Assembly (NCBI RefSeq): GCF_000527155.1
Contig: NZ_AZUQ01000001.1
Span: 3,175,889 to 3,239,888, forward strand
DNA length: 64,000 nt
Source of the DNA: Haloglycomyces albus DSM 45210
GTDB lineage: Bacteria > Actinomycetota > Actinomycetes > Mycobacteriales > Micromonosporaceae
Reading direction: 5' to 3'
Shown here: positions 1 to 7,981 of the stretch, piece after piece
Numbering within the stretch: the first letter of the stretch is position 1
How the letters are laid out: every line of letters starts with the position of its first letter
Program-made: the position numbers and the translations under genes
The notes under the pieces: generated by a model
Databases searched by the model: none
Seen by the model: only the letters and a program-made list of their open reading frames with translations
What the model was told of the DNA's origin: nothing

Positions 1-512
1 TCGATCTCCTGCGTCTGTACGTTCAGGGGAAGGTCGATCAGGACCGGTCCCGGGCGTCCTTCGCGGGCGATACGGAAGGCTTCGCGGAAGACCCACGGAA
101 CCTGCGCGGCCTCTTTGACCTGCACCGCCCATTTGGTCACCGGTTTGGCGATGTCGACGATGTCGACGGCTTGGAAGGCTTCCTTGTGCAGTTTGTCGGT
201 CGGGGCCTGTCCGGTCAGGCAGATCATGGGGATCGAGTCGGCCTGAGCGGTGTAGAGTCCGGTAATCATGTTGGTACCGGCGGGACCGGAGGTTCCGATG
301 GCCACGCCGACCTTCCCGTTGGTGCGTGCCCAACCGTCGGCCATGTGGGTGGCGCCCTCTTCATGGCGCACGGTCAGGTGGTCGATCCCGCCGTCCTGTT
401 CCATGGCCTTGTACAGCGGTAGGATGGCCGCGCCGGGGCAGCCGAAGGCAATGTCGACGCCTTCGGACTTCATGACCTCGACCGCGGCCGCCATTGCGGG
501 CATTTGTGCCAT
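1..512 (-). CDS. gcl: Glyoxylate carboligase (tartronate-semialdehyde synthase), N-terminal part, cut by window edge
   Basis: The ThDP enzyme joins two glyoxylates to tartronate semialdehyde and CO2. About 170 N-terminal residues are visible, beginning [19 protein letters not shown], and the frame is open to the window edge. The PGAAI stretch (residues 26-30), [45 protein letters not shown] and [11 protein letters not shown] match the family closely and co-linearly. Start ATG at 512 overlaps the glxR stop by one base (TAATG), so translation is probably coupled. It is followed upstream by glxR and hyi, the classic glyoxylate-to-glycerate set. Oddity: residue 51 is Glu (RHEEGATHM), whereas the E. 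coli enzyme has Val51 there; Glu is the residue usual in other ThDP enzymes. A different ThDP carboligase is possible but less likely given the neighbours. Confidence 0.88.
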   Translation of the reverse strand, partial: MAQMPAMAAAVEVMKSEGVDIAFGCPGAAILPLYKAMEQDGGIDHLTVRHEEGATHMADGWARTNGKVGVAIGTSGPAGTNMITGLYTAQADSIPMICLTGQAPTDKLHKEAFQAVDIVDIAKPVTKWAVQVKEAAQVPWVFREAFRIAREGRPGPVLIDLPLNVQTQEI

Positions 513-1411
513 TAGGACTCCTTCGTATCGGCCACATTGCGGCCGTTGAACTGTTCGACGACGGCCAGCAGCGCCGAGTGGTCCCGGTCGCCCAGGCCGA
601 GAGTGCGGGCGGACGAGACCAGCTGCGCGACCTGTCCGGCCAACGGTAGGGCCACATTGGATTCGCGTGCCGACTCCACGATGATGCCCATGTCCTTGTG
701 GTGTAGATCGATACGGAAACCGGGTTCGTAAGAACGCTTGACGAAGTTGTCTCGCTTGCGTTGCAACACGGTGGAACCGGCCAGTCCGCCTTGGAGCGCG
801 TCCAATCCGGACTCGATCTCCACTCCGGCGGCTTCCATGAGGACGAGGGCTTCAGCGTTCAGGGCGATGATTCCGCCGACCAATAGCTGGTTGGCGGCTT
901 TGACCGCCTGCCCGGAACCGAGTGGACCCACATGGGTGATGGTCTTACCCATCACCTCGAAGTACGGCCGGGCCGCCTCCACATCAGTCTTCTCGCCACC
1001 CACCATGATGGAAAGGGCGGCCTCTTCGGCACCGGCCTGACCGCCCGAGACCGGACCGTCGATAAAACGCTCACCCGCGGCTTTCGCCGCCTCGCCCACC
1101 TTGACCGACGTGTCGGGGCGCACGGTGCTCATATCGATCAGTAGCGCCCCCTGCGGAGCCTGCGCCACGACACCGTCGTCTCCCAGATAGACGGCTTCGA
1201 CATGCTGGTCGGCGGGCACCATGGTGATGACGACTTCGGCGGAGGATACCGCCTCGGCGGTCGACCCGGCGGCTTTCGCTCCGTGCTTTTCCAGCTTGGC
1301 CACGGCGTCGTGGTCGAGGTCGAAGACTCTGACGTCGTGGCCGGCCTTGACGAGATGTCCGGCCATGGGGGCTCCCATGATGCCGAGTCCGATGAAACCG
1401 ATTTTGCTCAC
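512..1411 (-). CDS. glxR: 2-hydroxy-3-oxopropionate (tartronate semialdehyde) reductase
   Basis: NAD(P)H-dependent reduction of tartronate semialdehyde to D-glycerate, downstream of Gcl in glyoxylate assimilation. The protein has 299 residues, the normal length. It has the Rossmann motif GLGIMG at residues 8-13, the substrate motif DGPVSGG at 118-124 and the catalytic Lys of the beta-hydroxyacid dehydrogenase family at about 171 ([13 protein letters not shown]). The GTG start at 1411 has the strong Shine-Dalgarno AGAGGAG. The stop overlaps the gcl start by one base, and hyi ends 37 bases upstream. Other members of the family, such as 3-hydroxyisobutyrate dehydrogenase, look similar; the hyi-glxR-gcl order settles the name. 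Confidence 0.92.
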   Translation of the reverse strand: MSKIGFIGLGIMGAPMAGHLVKAGHDVRVFDLDHDAVAKLEKHGAKAAGSTAEAVSSAEVVITMVPADQHVEAVYLGDDGVVAQAPQGALLIDMSTVRPDTSVKVGEAAKAAGERFIDGPVSGGQAGAEEAALSIMVGGEKTDVEAARPYFEVMGKTITHVGPLGSGQAVKAANQLLVGGIIALNAEALVLMEAAGVEIESGLDALQGGLAGSTVLQRKRDNFVKRSYEPGFRIDLHHKDMGIIVESARESNVALPLAGQVAQLVSSARTLGLGDRDHSALLAVVEQFNGRNVADTKES

Positions 1412-1448
1412 TGAAATCTCCTCTTTCGGTGTGTGATGTCGTTATTGT

Positions 1449-2243
1449 TTATTCGCGCCACGCGAAGGAATCGACCGTCGATCCGCTTGCCTTGTACTCC
1501 AAGCCGACCCAGCCGTCGTAGCCGAGTTCGTCGAGACCGGAGTAGAGCTCGTCGAAGTCGAAGTCCCCGGTCCCCGGCTCGTTGCGTCCGGGGGTGTCGG
1601 CGATCTGAACGTGTCCGATCCGGTCGCCGTATCGGGAGAGAACGTCGCTGGTTTTTTCGCCCATGCGGGCCAAGTGGTAGAAGTCGGCGAGGATTTCGAG
1701 ATTTCTCTGGCCGGTTTCTTTGGTAACGGTGTCGATCACCGTCGCCACGTCGTGGGAGGAGACGATGGGGAAGGTCGGACTCTCGATCGCGTTGAGGGCC
1801 TCGACCAGAACCGTCGCACCGATACGGTCGGCGGCGGTGGCGGCGTGTCCGTAATTGACCACGGCCAACTCGTCCTGTTCGGCCTCGGCCACCCCGTCGA
1901 GCCGGATCCCGTAGAGGGCGTTGAGACTCGTGCAGCCCAGACGTTCGGCGATTCCGACCGTCACGTCGATATTGTCGCGAAACTCCCGCGATCGCGCGGG
2001 ATTCGACAGCAGACCGCGGTAGCCGTTGGGAATATCGTCGGCGAAGTTCAATCCGGTGAGTTGCACTCCGGCGTTCTCGACGGCGCGCACGAATCGGTCT
2101 ACTTCGGCGTCGCCGGGCACCGATTCGCTGAGCGGCCACCAGAATTCGACTCCCTCGAAGCCGGCCGCCTTGGCCGCTGCGGGACGTTCCAGGAGCGGTA
2201 GTTCCTGGAAGAGAATGGAGCAGTTGACGGTGTAGTTGATCAT
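1449..2243 (-). CDS. hyi: Hydroxypyruvate isomerase
   Basis: A TIM-barrel isomerase interconverting hydroxypyruvate and tartronate semialdehyde, or a close relative of that family. The 264 residues begin MINYTVNCSILFQELPLLER, the standard N-terminus. VLVEALNAIESPTFPI and the C-terminal GLEYKASG carry the metal-binding and catalytic Glu regions. The longer reading frame opens 30 bases further upstream, but ATG at 2243 is chosen because it overlaps the preceding stop as ATGA and matches the family start. It lies between the allophanate-hydrolase-like gene and glxR, on the same transcript. This supports a role in handling C2/C3 products of ureide breakdown. Confidence 0.9.
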   Translation of the reverse strand: MINYTVNCSILFQELPLLERPAAAKAAGFEGVEFWWPLSESVPGDAEVDRFVRAVENAGVQLTGLNFADDIPNGYRGLLSNPARSREFRDNIDVTVGIAERLGCTSLNALYGIRLDGVAEAEQDELAVVNYGHAATAADRIGATVLVEALNAIESPTFPIVSSHDVATVIDTVTKETGQRNLEILADFYHLARMGEKTSDVLSRYGDRIGHVQIADTPGRNEPGTGDFDFDELYSGLDELGYDGWVGLEYKASGSTVDSFAWRE

Positions 2244-2629
2244 TTCTTGAGGTCCTCCATGTGTTGGTTCCACGATCCGGAGATTGAGATATCGGTGATT
2301 TCAGGCCGGTTCAGCCATTCCTGGCGCAGGATCATGGCGAGAGTCGCGCGCCCGTCGGCCAATCTGATCGCTCCGAGTTCGAGTTCCACCGGCTCGTTGG
2401 GCAGCAGATAGCCTTCGAGAGTCTCCAGTGGAATGTCGTAGAGCTCGCCGTGGACGACTTTCCCTTCGGCCACACTCGGAGCGGGAATCATTCCGGGGAA
2501 CTCGTCCCGCACGGCATAGAAGTGGTACAGGGGCGCTGATCGTTGCTCGGCGACGAATGTGGCGTCTTTCAAATGGTGATGGAGCGGACCGCCTCGCATG
2601 GCCCCTCCGTTGAGGAACATGTACACCAT
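2240..2629 (-). CDS. Stand-alone allophanate hydrolase C-terminal-domain-like protein (gamma-glutamylcyclotransferase-like fold)
   Basis: This small 129-residue protein resembles the C-terminal domain of AtzF-type allophanate hydrolases. Matching segments are MFLNGGAMRGGPLHHHL near the start, a central TAPxY-like stretch (RSAPLYHFYAVRDEFPGM), a GELYDIPLE segment and LELGAIRLADGRATL. No amidase (Ser-Ser-Lys) domain is attached or found nearby. ATG at 2629 is preceded by GGAGA. It ends in an ATGA overlap with hyi and follows xdhC by 32 bases, so it belongs to the purine/glyoxylate run. Family membership is judged by eye. Function is unknown; by position it may act on an amide or ureido intermediate, or bind one. 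Confidence 0.7.
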   Translation of the reverse strand: MVYMFLNGGAMRGGPLHHHLKDATFVAEQRSAPLYHFYAVRDEFPGMIPAPSVAEGKVVHGELYDIPLETLEGYLLPNEPVELELGAIRLADGRATLAMILRQEWLNRPEITDISISGSWNQHMEDLKK

Positions 2630-2661
2630 GTTTCTGTCTCCTGTGGTGGTTGTGGGATCTG

Positions 2662-3738
2662 TCAGGTCGTAGCCGTCGGAACAGGTTGTCGGCCTGCCTT
2701 TCTGCGATGAATGGGGGTGTCGGTCTCGGATAGAAGTCGGCCCGTCGCTCCGTGCCCGAGGGCGACCATTTCCGCCGCAATCGACAGGGCCGTCTCCTCA
2801 GACGTATGCCCGCCGAGGTCGAGCCCGATGGGAGAACGCAACCTCGCGAGTTCCCGGTCGGTCAGTCCCACTTCGATCAATCGGTCACGGCGGTGTTGAT
2901 GGGTGCGGCGTGAACCCATGGCTCCGACGTAGCCCAGCGGCAGACACAAGGCCCGTTCCAAGAGGGGTACGTCGAATTTCGCGTCGTGCGTCAACACGCA
3001 GACCGCGGTACGGTCGTCGATTGAGGTCGATTCCAGATATCGGTGGGGCCAGTCGACGACGACTTCGTCTGCGGCAGGGAAGCGTTGTTCGGTAGCGAAC
3101 ACGGGTCGCGCGTCGCAGACGGTGACGTGGTAGCCCAGAAATTTGCCCATTGTCACCAGTGCCGCTGCGAAGTCGATGGCGCCGAATACGATCAGCCGAG
3201 GCGGCGGCAGGTGGGCCTCCACGGCGACGGTGCCGTCGGGGACGTCCAGACGACCAGACTCCCCTCGCGAGAGCATCGCGACCACCGCACGGTCCACTCC
3301 CCAGCCGTCGGCGTCGGCGCGCACGGTGAACGCCCGTCCGGTTTCCGGCCCGTCGATGTAGCGGCAAAGGGCAATACCGTCGCCGCTGTGCAATGCGCCC
3401 AAGACCCGGTCATATGCGTCGTCGGTCGTCTCAACGGCGACGACGAGAACGTCAACCTCACCTCCGCAGGTAAGACCCACGGCAAAGGCGTCTTCGTCGG
3501 AATAACCGAACCGCTCCACTCGTGCGTGACCGGTCTCCAGCACCTCCAGGCAGGCGTCGTACACCGCGCCCTCGACGCATCCGCCCGACACACCTCCCAC
3601 CGCGACACCGGCCTCGTCCACGGCCAGCGCCGTGCCCAGTGGGCGGGGAGCCGAACCGCTGACGCCGATGACCGAGGCGAGGGCGAAGCGTTTTCCGGCT
3701 GCTCGCCAGGAAGCGAGTTCAGTGGCGATATCGCGCAT
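2662..3738 (-). CDS. xdhC: XdhC/CoxI-family xanthine dehydrogenase maturation factor
   Basis: XdhC proteins bind sulfurated molybdenum cofactor and insert it into xanthine dehydrogenase. The 358-residue protein has the N-terminal XdhC_CoxI domain, with ASVIGVSGSAPRPLG and GGVSGGCVEGAVYDA including the conserved Cys. It also has a C-terminal Rossmann-like domain with PLGYVGAMGSRRTHQHR and the closing GLDLGGHTSEETALSIAAE motif. The frame is open 57 codons further upstream, but ATG at 3738 is chosen: it has GAGGAGAAGATCA before it and the extra N-terminus is Arg-rich and unlike the family. The target enzyme is encoded by pucC-pucE-pucD nearby. Its own promoter may lie in the 293-base gap after the permease gene. 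Confidence 0.9.
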   Translation of the reverse strand: MRDIATELASWRAAGKRFALASVIGVSGSAPRPLGTALAVDEAGVAVGGVSGGCVEGAVYDACLEVLETGHARVERFGYSDEDAFAVGLTCGGEVDVLVVAVETTDDAYDRVLGALHSGDGIALCRYIDGPETGRAFTVRADADGWGVDRAVVAMLSRGESGRLDVPDGTVAVEAHLPPPRLIVFGAIDFAAALVTMGKFLGYHVTVCDARPVFATEQRFPAADEVVVDWPHRYLESTSIDDRTAVCVLTHDAKFDVPLLERALCLPLGYVGAMGSRRTHQHRRDRLIEVGLTDRELARLRSPIGLDLGGHTSEETALSIAAEMVALGHGATGRLLSETDTPIHRRKAGRQPVPTATT

Positions 3739-3940
3739 TGATCTTCTCCTCATCCTGTGGAATGTTTTGCTGGACTGTAGGGCGGGTTGGTGCGCCCCAT
3801 GCCGCTGTGTGCAGTTCCGGTGGCCGATTTCGGGATGCTGGTCCACTCGCGCCGGCACGTCCTTTCGGCGGACGGTAGGACGCTGAGCAATTCGCTTCCT
3901 TGAGGTCATCCGGCGGACCGCTTGAAACGAACCGTCCCCG

Positions 3941-4058
3941 TCATCAAGCGCCTCCGGTGAACTGCTTGATCCCGGACCACCCCTTCATCAAGCATCTCCG
4001 GTGAACTGCTTGATCCCGGACCACCCCTTCATCAAGCATCTCCGGTGAACTGCTTGAT
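3941..4058. repeat. 44-bp tandem repeat, about 2.7 copies, copying the permease gene 3' end
   Basis: Copies start at 3941, 3985 and 4029 with an exact 44-base period; the first differs from the others at two or three bases. The copy at 4029-4058 is the true 3' end and stop codon of the purine permease gene. The other two copies repeat that end downstream, each with the same TGA. Every unit contains the inverted repeat ATCAAGCA / TGCTTGAT around a 12-base loop, so the transcript could form three hairpins in series. Looks like slippage-type duplication; a terminator or mRNA-stabilising role is possible. Confidence 0.9.
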
Positions 4059-5486
4059 GAAGTCAACCCCGAAGTAGGCCACGAAGACGGCGGCGACGAT
4101 CCACATCAGCCAGCCGGGTTCGCGCCATTTGCCGTGTACGGCTTTGAGGACGACGTAGGTGATGACTCCGGCACCGACGCCCGCGGTGACGGAATAGGTG
4201 AACGGGGTGATCGCGATGATGAGGAACGCCGGAATGGCGATCTCCATGTCGTTCCAATTGATGTGCTTGGCCTGCATTGTCATCAAACCCCCGACCAGTA
4301 CCAGGGCCGGAGCCGCCGCCTGTTGCGGCACCACGGCCGCCAATGGGACCAGGAACATGGTCAAACCGAACATGATTCCGGTAAATACACTGGACAGGCC
4401 GGTACGAGCACCGTCACCGACTCCGGCGGCCGACTCCACGAACACGGTGTTGGCGCTCGAGGAAGTGACTCCGCCGAACGCCGCCGCCGCGCCGTCGACG
4501 GTCAATGCGGTTCCCACGCCCTTCATTTGACCGGTCGATTTGTCGGTGAGGCCGGCTTCTTGCCCTACGGCGATAATGGTGCCCATGGCGTCGAAGAAGC
4601 CTGACAACACCAGGGTGAACAGGAAGACGAACAGAGTGAGGACTCCGATTCCGGTGACCGCTCCGATGATGTCGAACCGGCCGAACAGGCTGAAGTCTGG
4701 CCAGCCGACGACGTTCTCCGGCACACCGGGGACGACCAGCCCCCAGTCGCTGGCCGGAGGTTTGACCACCGCGTGGATGATCATCGCCAGGATCGTAGCG
4801 ACCAGGATTCCGATCAGGACGGCTCCGGGTATCTTCTTGGCCCACAGAGCTACCGTCAGCAGGAATCCGACGGCGAATACCACGATGGGCCAACCTTGCA
4901 GGACGCCTTCGACTCCGAGGTCGACCGGTTTGCCTTCTTCGGGCGAGGTGACGAAACCCGCGTTGAACAGGCCGATAAAGGCGATGAACAGGCCCAGGCC
5001 GATGCCGATGGCATGCTTGAGGTCTTTGGGGATGGCCTTCATGATGGCCGTCCGCGCTCCGGAGGCGGCAAGGACGACGATGAGCAGACCTTCGATCACC
5101 ACCAGCCCCATGGCCTGTGGCCAGGTCACGTGCGGAACAATTTGGTAGGCCACCACCGCGTTCACGGTGAGGGCGGCCGCCAGTGCCAGTGGAACACGTC
5201 CGATGACGCCCATGGCGAAGGTCGCGATGCAGGCGGAGAACGCTGTCATCGTGGTGACGGCGACGTTCGACAGCTGCTCGCCGTTGACGTCCGTCGCGCC
5301 GGTAAGGATGAGCGGGTTGAGCACGACGATGTAGGCCATCGCCATGAAGGTCGTCAATCCTCCGCGGAACTCCTGTGCCACCGTGCTGCCACGGGCGGTG
5401 ATGGAGAACCAACGGTCGATGAAGCCGGGTTCGGCTCCACCGCCCGACCCCTTGGGGGCCTGCCGGTCGGTCTCGGTAGTGGCCAT
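4032..5486 (-). CDS. AzgA-type (NCS2) adenine/guanine/hypoxanthine permease
   Basis: Proton-coupled purine base importer in the cytoplasmic membrane. The 484 residues carry many hydrophobic segments (12-14 expected). The AzgA N-terminal signature is EFRGGLTTFMAMAYIVVLNP. Further matches are ILTGATDVNG, a DAMGTIIAVGQEAGL segment and SSANTVFVESAAGVGDGART, typical of the hypoxanthine/guanine branch. ATG at 5486 follows GGGAG; a GTG four codons earlier would overlap this site. It lies between the xanthine dehydrogenase genes and xdhC, so it probably supplies the substrates for the purine pathway. A 190-base gap with a hairpin precedes it, so it may also have its own transcript. The exact substrate among purines cannot be read from sequence. 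Confidence 0.88.
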   Translation of the reverse strand: MATTETDRQAPKGSGGGAEPGFIDRWFSITARGSTVAQEFRGGLTTFMAMAYIVVLNPLILTGATDVNGEQLSNVAVTTMTAFSACIATFAMGVIGRVPLALAAALTVNAVVAYQIVPHVTWPQAMGLVVIEGLLIVVLAASGARTAIMKAIPKDLKHAIGIGLGLFIAFIGLFNAGFVTSPEEGKPVDLGVEGVLQGWPIVVFAVGFLLTVALWAKKIPGAVLIGILVATILAMIIHAVVKPPASDWGLVVPGVPENVVGWPDFSLFGRFDIIGAVTGIGVLTLFVFLFTLVLSGFFDAMGTIIAVGQEAGLTDKSTGQMKGVGTALTVDGAAAAFGGVTSSSANTVFVESAAGVGDGARTGLSSVFTGIMFGLTMFLVPLAAVVPQQAAAPALVLVGGLMTMQAKHINWNDMEIAIPAFLIIAITPFTYSVTAGVGAGVITYVVLKAVHGKWREPGWLMWIVAAVFVAYFGVDFIKQFTGDA

Positions 5487-5568
5487 GTCAACTCCCACTT
5501 TTCACTCGTGTGTATTGGACTGAAGCCGTCGGGGCGAGCGGGAACAAGTCCCCGTAGCCTCGGGGTGG

Positions 5569-5595
5569 CGGGTGCCGGAATGGTCCCGGCACCCG
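5569..5595 (-). terminator. GC-rich hairpin between pucD and the permease gene
   Basis: The arms CGGGTGCCGG and CCGGCACCCG pair perfectly around a 7-base loop. The hairpin lies 83 bases after the pucD stop and 83 bases before the permease start. No T-run follows on the minus strand, so it is either a weak terminator or attenuator, or a processing site that adjusts expression of the permease half of the run. Confidence 0.45.
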
Positions 5596-5677
5596 TCCGT
5601 TGAGGTGGTTCGTCGTGTGGAGGCTGCTCCCACCTCCGGTTGTGCGTCGGGCCGGTGCGGTGACCGACGCCGGACAA

Positions 5678-7981
5678 TCAGGTGCCCGTCAGGTCTTCGG
5701 GACGGACCGGGACGCGGGTGAGCGTCTTCCCGGAGGCGTCACGAATGGCGGCCGCGATGGCGGGGGTGGACGACAGGGTCGGCGGTTCGCCTGCCCCACG
5801 CAGTCCGTAAGGGGCGTACGGATCGGGATGCTCGAGGATTTCGATCCGCATGGGCGGCATGTCGGCAATGGTGGGTATCAGGTAGTCGGTGAACGACGGA
5901 TTGCGCACCAGGCCCTCGTTGACTTGGATTTCCTCCATGACCGCCAATCCCAACCCCTGGGCCGTGCCGCCGTGGATCTGCCCTTCCAGCGAGAGCCGGT
6001 TGAGGATGGTGCCGACGTCCTGCACGGCCTGTAGTTCGACGACCTTGATCAGCCCCAGCTCCACGTCCACGTCCACAATGGCTCTGTGAACGCAGATTCC
6101 CAGTTGAGTGTGGCTGTCGCCCTGTCCGGTTACCGGGTCCATCTTCTGGGTGGGACGGTGGTGGTATTCGCGGACCTCTTCGACCGGATCGTCAAGTGCG
6201 TCATAAAGATCGGCGATAACCTCACCTTCAAGATTGAGGATCTTGCCGCCTTGCAGAACAATGGCGTCCGAAGCGCGTCCCACCCGGTCGGCGACCACCT
6301 CCCGCACTGCTTCGCAGGCGGTCTTGACCGCCCCGCCGGTCATGTACGACTGGCGAGAGGCGGAGGTGGAGCCACCGGATCCGATCTGAGTGTCGGACGG
6401 GAGGATGGTCACGTTCTCCACCCCGAGTTCCGTGCGCGCGATCTGTGCCAGCAGTGTCACGAGTCCTTGACCGACCTCGATACCGGCGGTGTGGACGGTG
6501 GCCTGCGGCGCGCCGGCGACCGGCTCCAATCGCACTCGCGCGGTGGAATAGTCGTCGAAGCCTTCGGAGAAGCAGATGTTTTTGATTCCTACGCCGTAGC
6601 CGATGCCTCGGCGTACCCCTTCTCCCTTGGTCGTGTTTCCCAGCCCGCCGGGAAGGTCGTAGCCGTGATGACCGGATTCGGGCAGAGGCGGCGGAAGCGG
6701 CATGTCCTCCAGGCGTCGCAACATGTCCGCCAGCGGCGCAGGAGAATCGATGACCTGGCCGGTGGCGAGTTGCGAACCTTCGGACACCGCGTTACGCCGA
6801 CGAAACTCCACAGGCGACATGTCCAGTCGCGCGGCCACTAGATCCATCATGGACTCATAGGCGTAACAGGCCTGTACCGCGCCGAATCCACGCATGGCAC
6901 CGCAGGGAGGATTATTCGAGTAGGTGCCGTGGGCGACGATGTCCAGGTTGGGAAACTCATAAGGTCCCACCGCCAGCGAAGCCGCGTTCCCGACCACGTT
7001 CGGAGTCGCCGATGCGTACGCTCCTCCGTCGAGAACGATCTCGACCTTGCCGTAGACGAGTTTGCCGTTCCTGTCGGCCCCGTATTCGTATTTCATCCGG
7101 GCCGGGTGGCGGTGCACATGGCCGTAGAACGACTCTTCGCGGTTGTACATCATTTTGACCGGTTTTCCGGTGTGCAGAGCGAGCAACGCGGAGTGGATCT
7201 GACAGGAGATGTCCTCCCGTCCGCCGAAGGCGCCGCCGACCCCCGATAGTGTCAACCGAATCTTGTCCTCCGGCAGGTCCAGGACGGGGGCGATCTGCCA
7301 GAGATCCCAGTGCAGCCACTGGGTCGAGACGTAGAGGTCCACCCCTCCGTCCTCGGCCGGAACGGCCAGAGCCGACTCGGGCCCCAGGAAGGCTTGATCC
7401 TGCATGCCGACTTCGAACGATTCGGAGACGACCACGTCGGCGGTTGCCGCCTCGGTGTCGCCCACCAGAACCGGCTGGGATCTCACGATATTGCCGTGTT
7501 CGTGAAGTTTGGGGCCCTTAGTACCGTCGGGGTCGGCCACGGCTTGAAACGAATCGGTCAACGGCTCCCTGAGCTCGTATTCGACCTCGATCAGTTCCAG
7601 GGCCCGCCGCGCGGTCTCCGGATGGTCGGCGGCGACCAACGCCACCGGCTCGCCCTGATAGCGGACCACGTCGACGGCCAGCACCGGTTGATCATGGGTG
7701 TCAAGCCCGTGAATGTTGTCGCCCGGGATGTCATCGGCGGTGAGAACGGCGCGGACTCCATCCAGTCGGAGAGCCGGACCGATGTCGAGGGACACGATCG
7801 TGGCATAGGGATGTGGACTGCGCAGGGTCGCACCCCACACCATGCCGTCCATCCACAGATCCGAGGAATAGGCGAATTCTCCACGGACCTTCTGGCGACC
7901 GTCGGGACGTAGTGGGCTGTCGCCCACGCCGCCGGGAACGTTTTGATTGACCGGGGAAGGGCTGCGTAGAGGAGAGCTCAT
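5678..7981 (-). CDS. pucD: Xanthine dehydrogenase, molybdopterin-binding subunit
   Basis: Large subunit (767 residues) of a three-subunit molybdenum hydroxylase that oxidises hypoxanthine/xanthine to urate. Seen: the N-terminal Ald_Xan_dh a/b-hammerhead domain (about 28-140), then the Mo-pterin domains with GVGGAFGGRED (247-257) and GAMRGFG (361-367). GIEVGQGLVTLLAQIA, GGSTSASRQ and the active-site Glu near 732 in LRGAGEPPTL follow. ATG at 7981 overlaps the stop of the 8-oxoguanine deaminase gene (ATGA). FAD and Fe-S subunits are encoded by pucC and pucE, with the deaminase gene inserted between pucE and pucD. The symbol follows the B. subtilis puc nomenclature. The substrate is inferred from the urate oxidase and purine permease nearby. 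Confidence 0.92.
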   Translation of the reverse strand: MSSPLRSPSPVNQNVPGGVGDSPLRPDGRQKVRGEFAYSSDLWMDGMVWGATLRSPHPYATIVSLDIGPALRLDGVRAVLTADDIPGDNIHGLDTHDQPVLAVDVVRYQGEPVALVAADHPETARRALELIEVEYELREPLTDSFQAVADPDGTKGPKLHEHGNIVRSQPVLVGDTEAATADVVVSESFEVGMQDQAFLGPESALAVPAEDGGVDLYVSTQWLHWDLWQIAPVLDLPEDKIRLTLSGVGGAFGGREDISCQIHSALLALHTGKPVKMMYNREESFYGHVHRHPARMKYEYGADRNGKLVYGKVEIVLDGGAYASATPNVVGNAASLAVGPYEFPNLDIVAHGTYSNNPPCGAMRGFGAVQACYAYESMMDLVAARLDMSPVEFRRRNAVSEGSQLATGQVIDSPAPLADMLRRLEDMPLPPPLPESGHHGYDLPGGLGNTTKGEGVRRGIGYGVGIKNICFSEGFDDYSTARVRLEPVAGAPQATVHTAGIEVGQGLVTLLAQIARTELGVENVTILPSDTQIGSGGSTSASRQSYMTGGAVKTACEAVREVVADRVGRASDAIVLQGGKILNLEGEVIADLYDALDDPVEEVREYHHRPTQKMDPVTGQGDSHTQLGICVHRAIVDVDVELGLIKVVELQAVQDVGTILNRLSLEGQIHGGTAQGLGLAVMEEIQVNEGLVRNPSFTDYLIPTIADMPPMRIEILEHPDPYAPYGLRGAGEPPTLSSTPAIAAAIRDASGKTLTRVPVRPEDLTGT

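Noticed and set aside
3941-4058. CRISPR-like array
   Set aside because: The repeats are contiguous 44-bp tandem units derived from a gene end, without unique spacers or cas genes.
5487-5677. Possible purine riboswitch before the purine permease gene
   Set aside because: Only a simple hairpin was found; no three-way junction with the conserved purine-riboswitch loops was seen.
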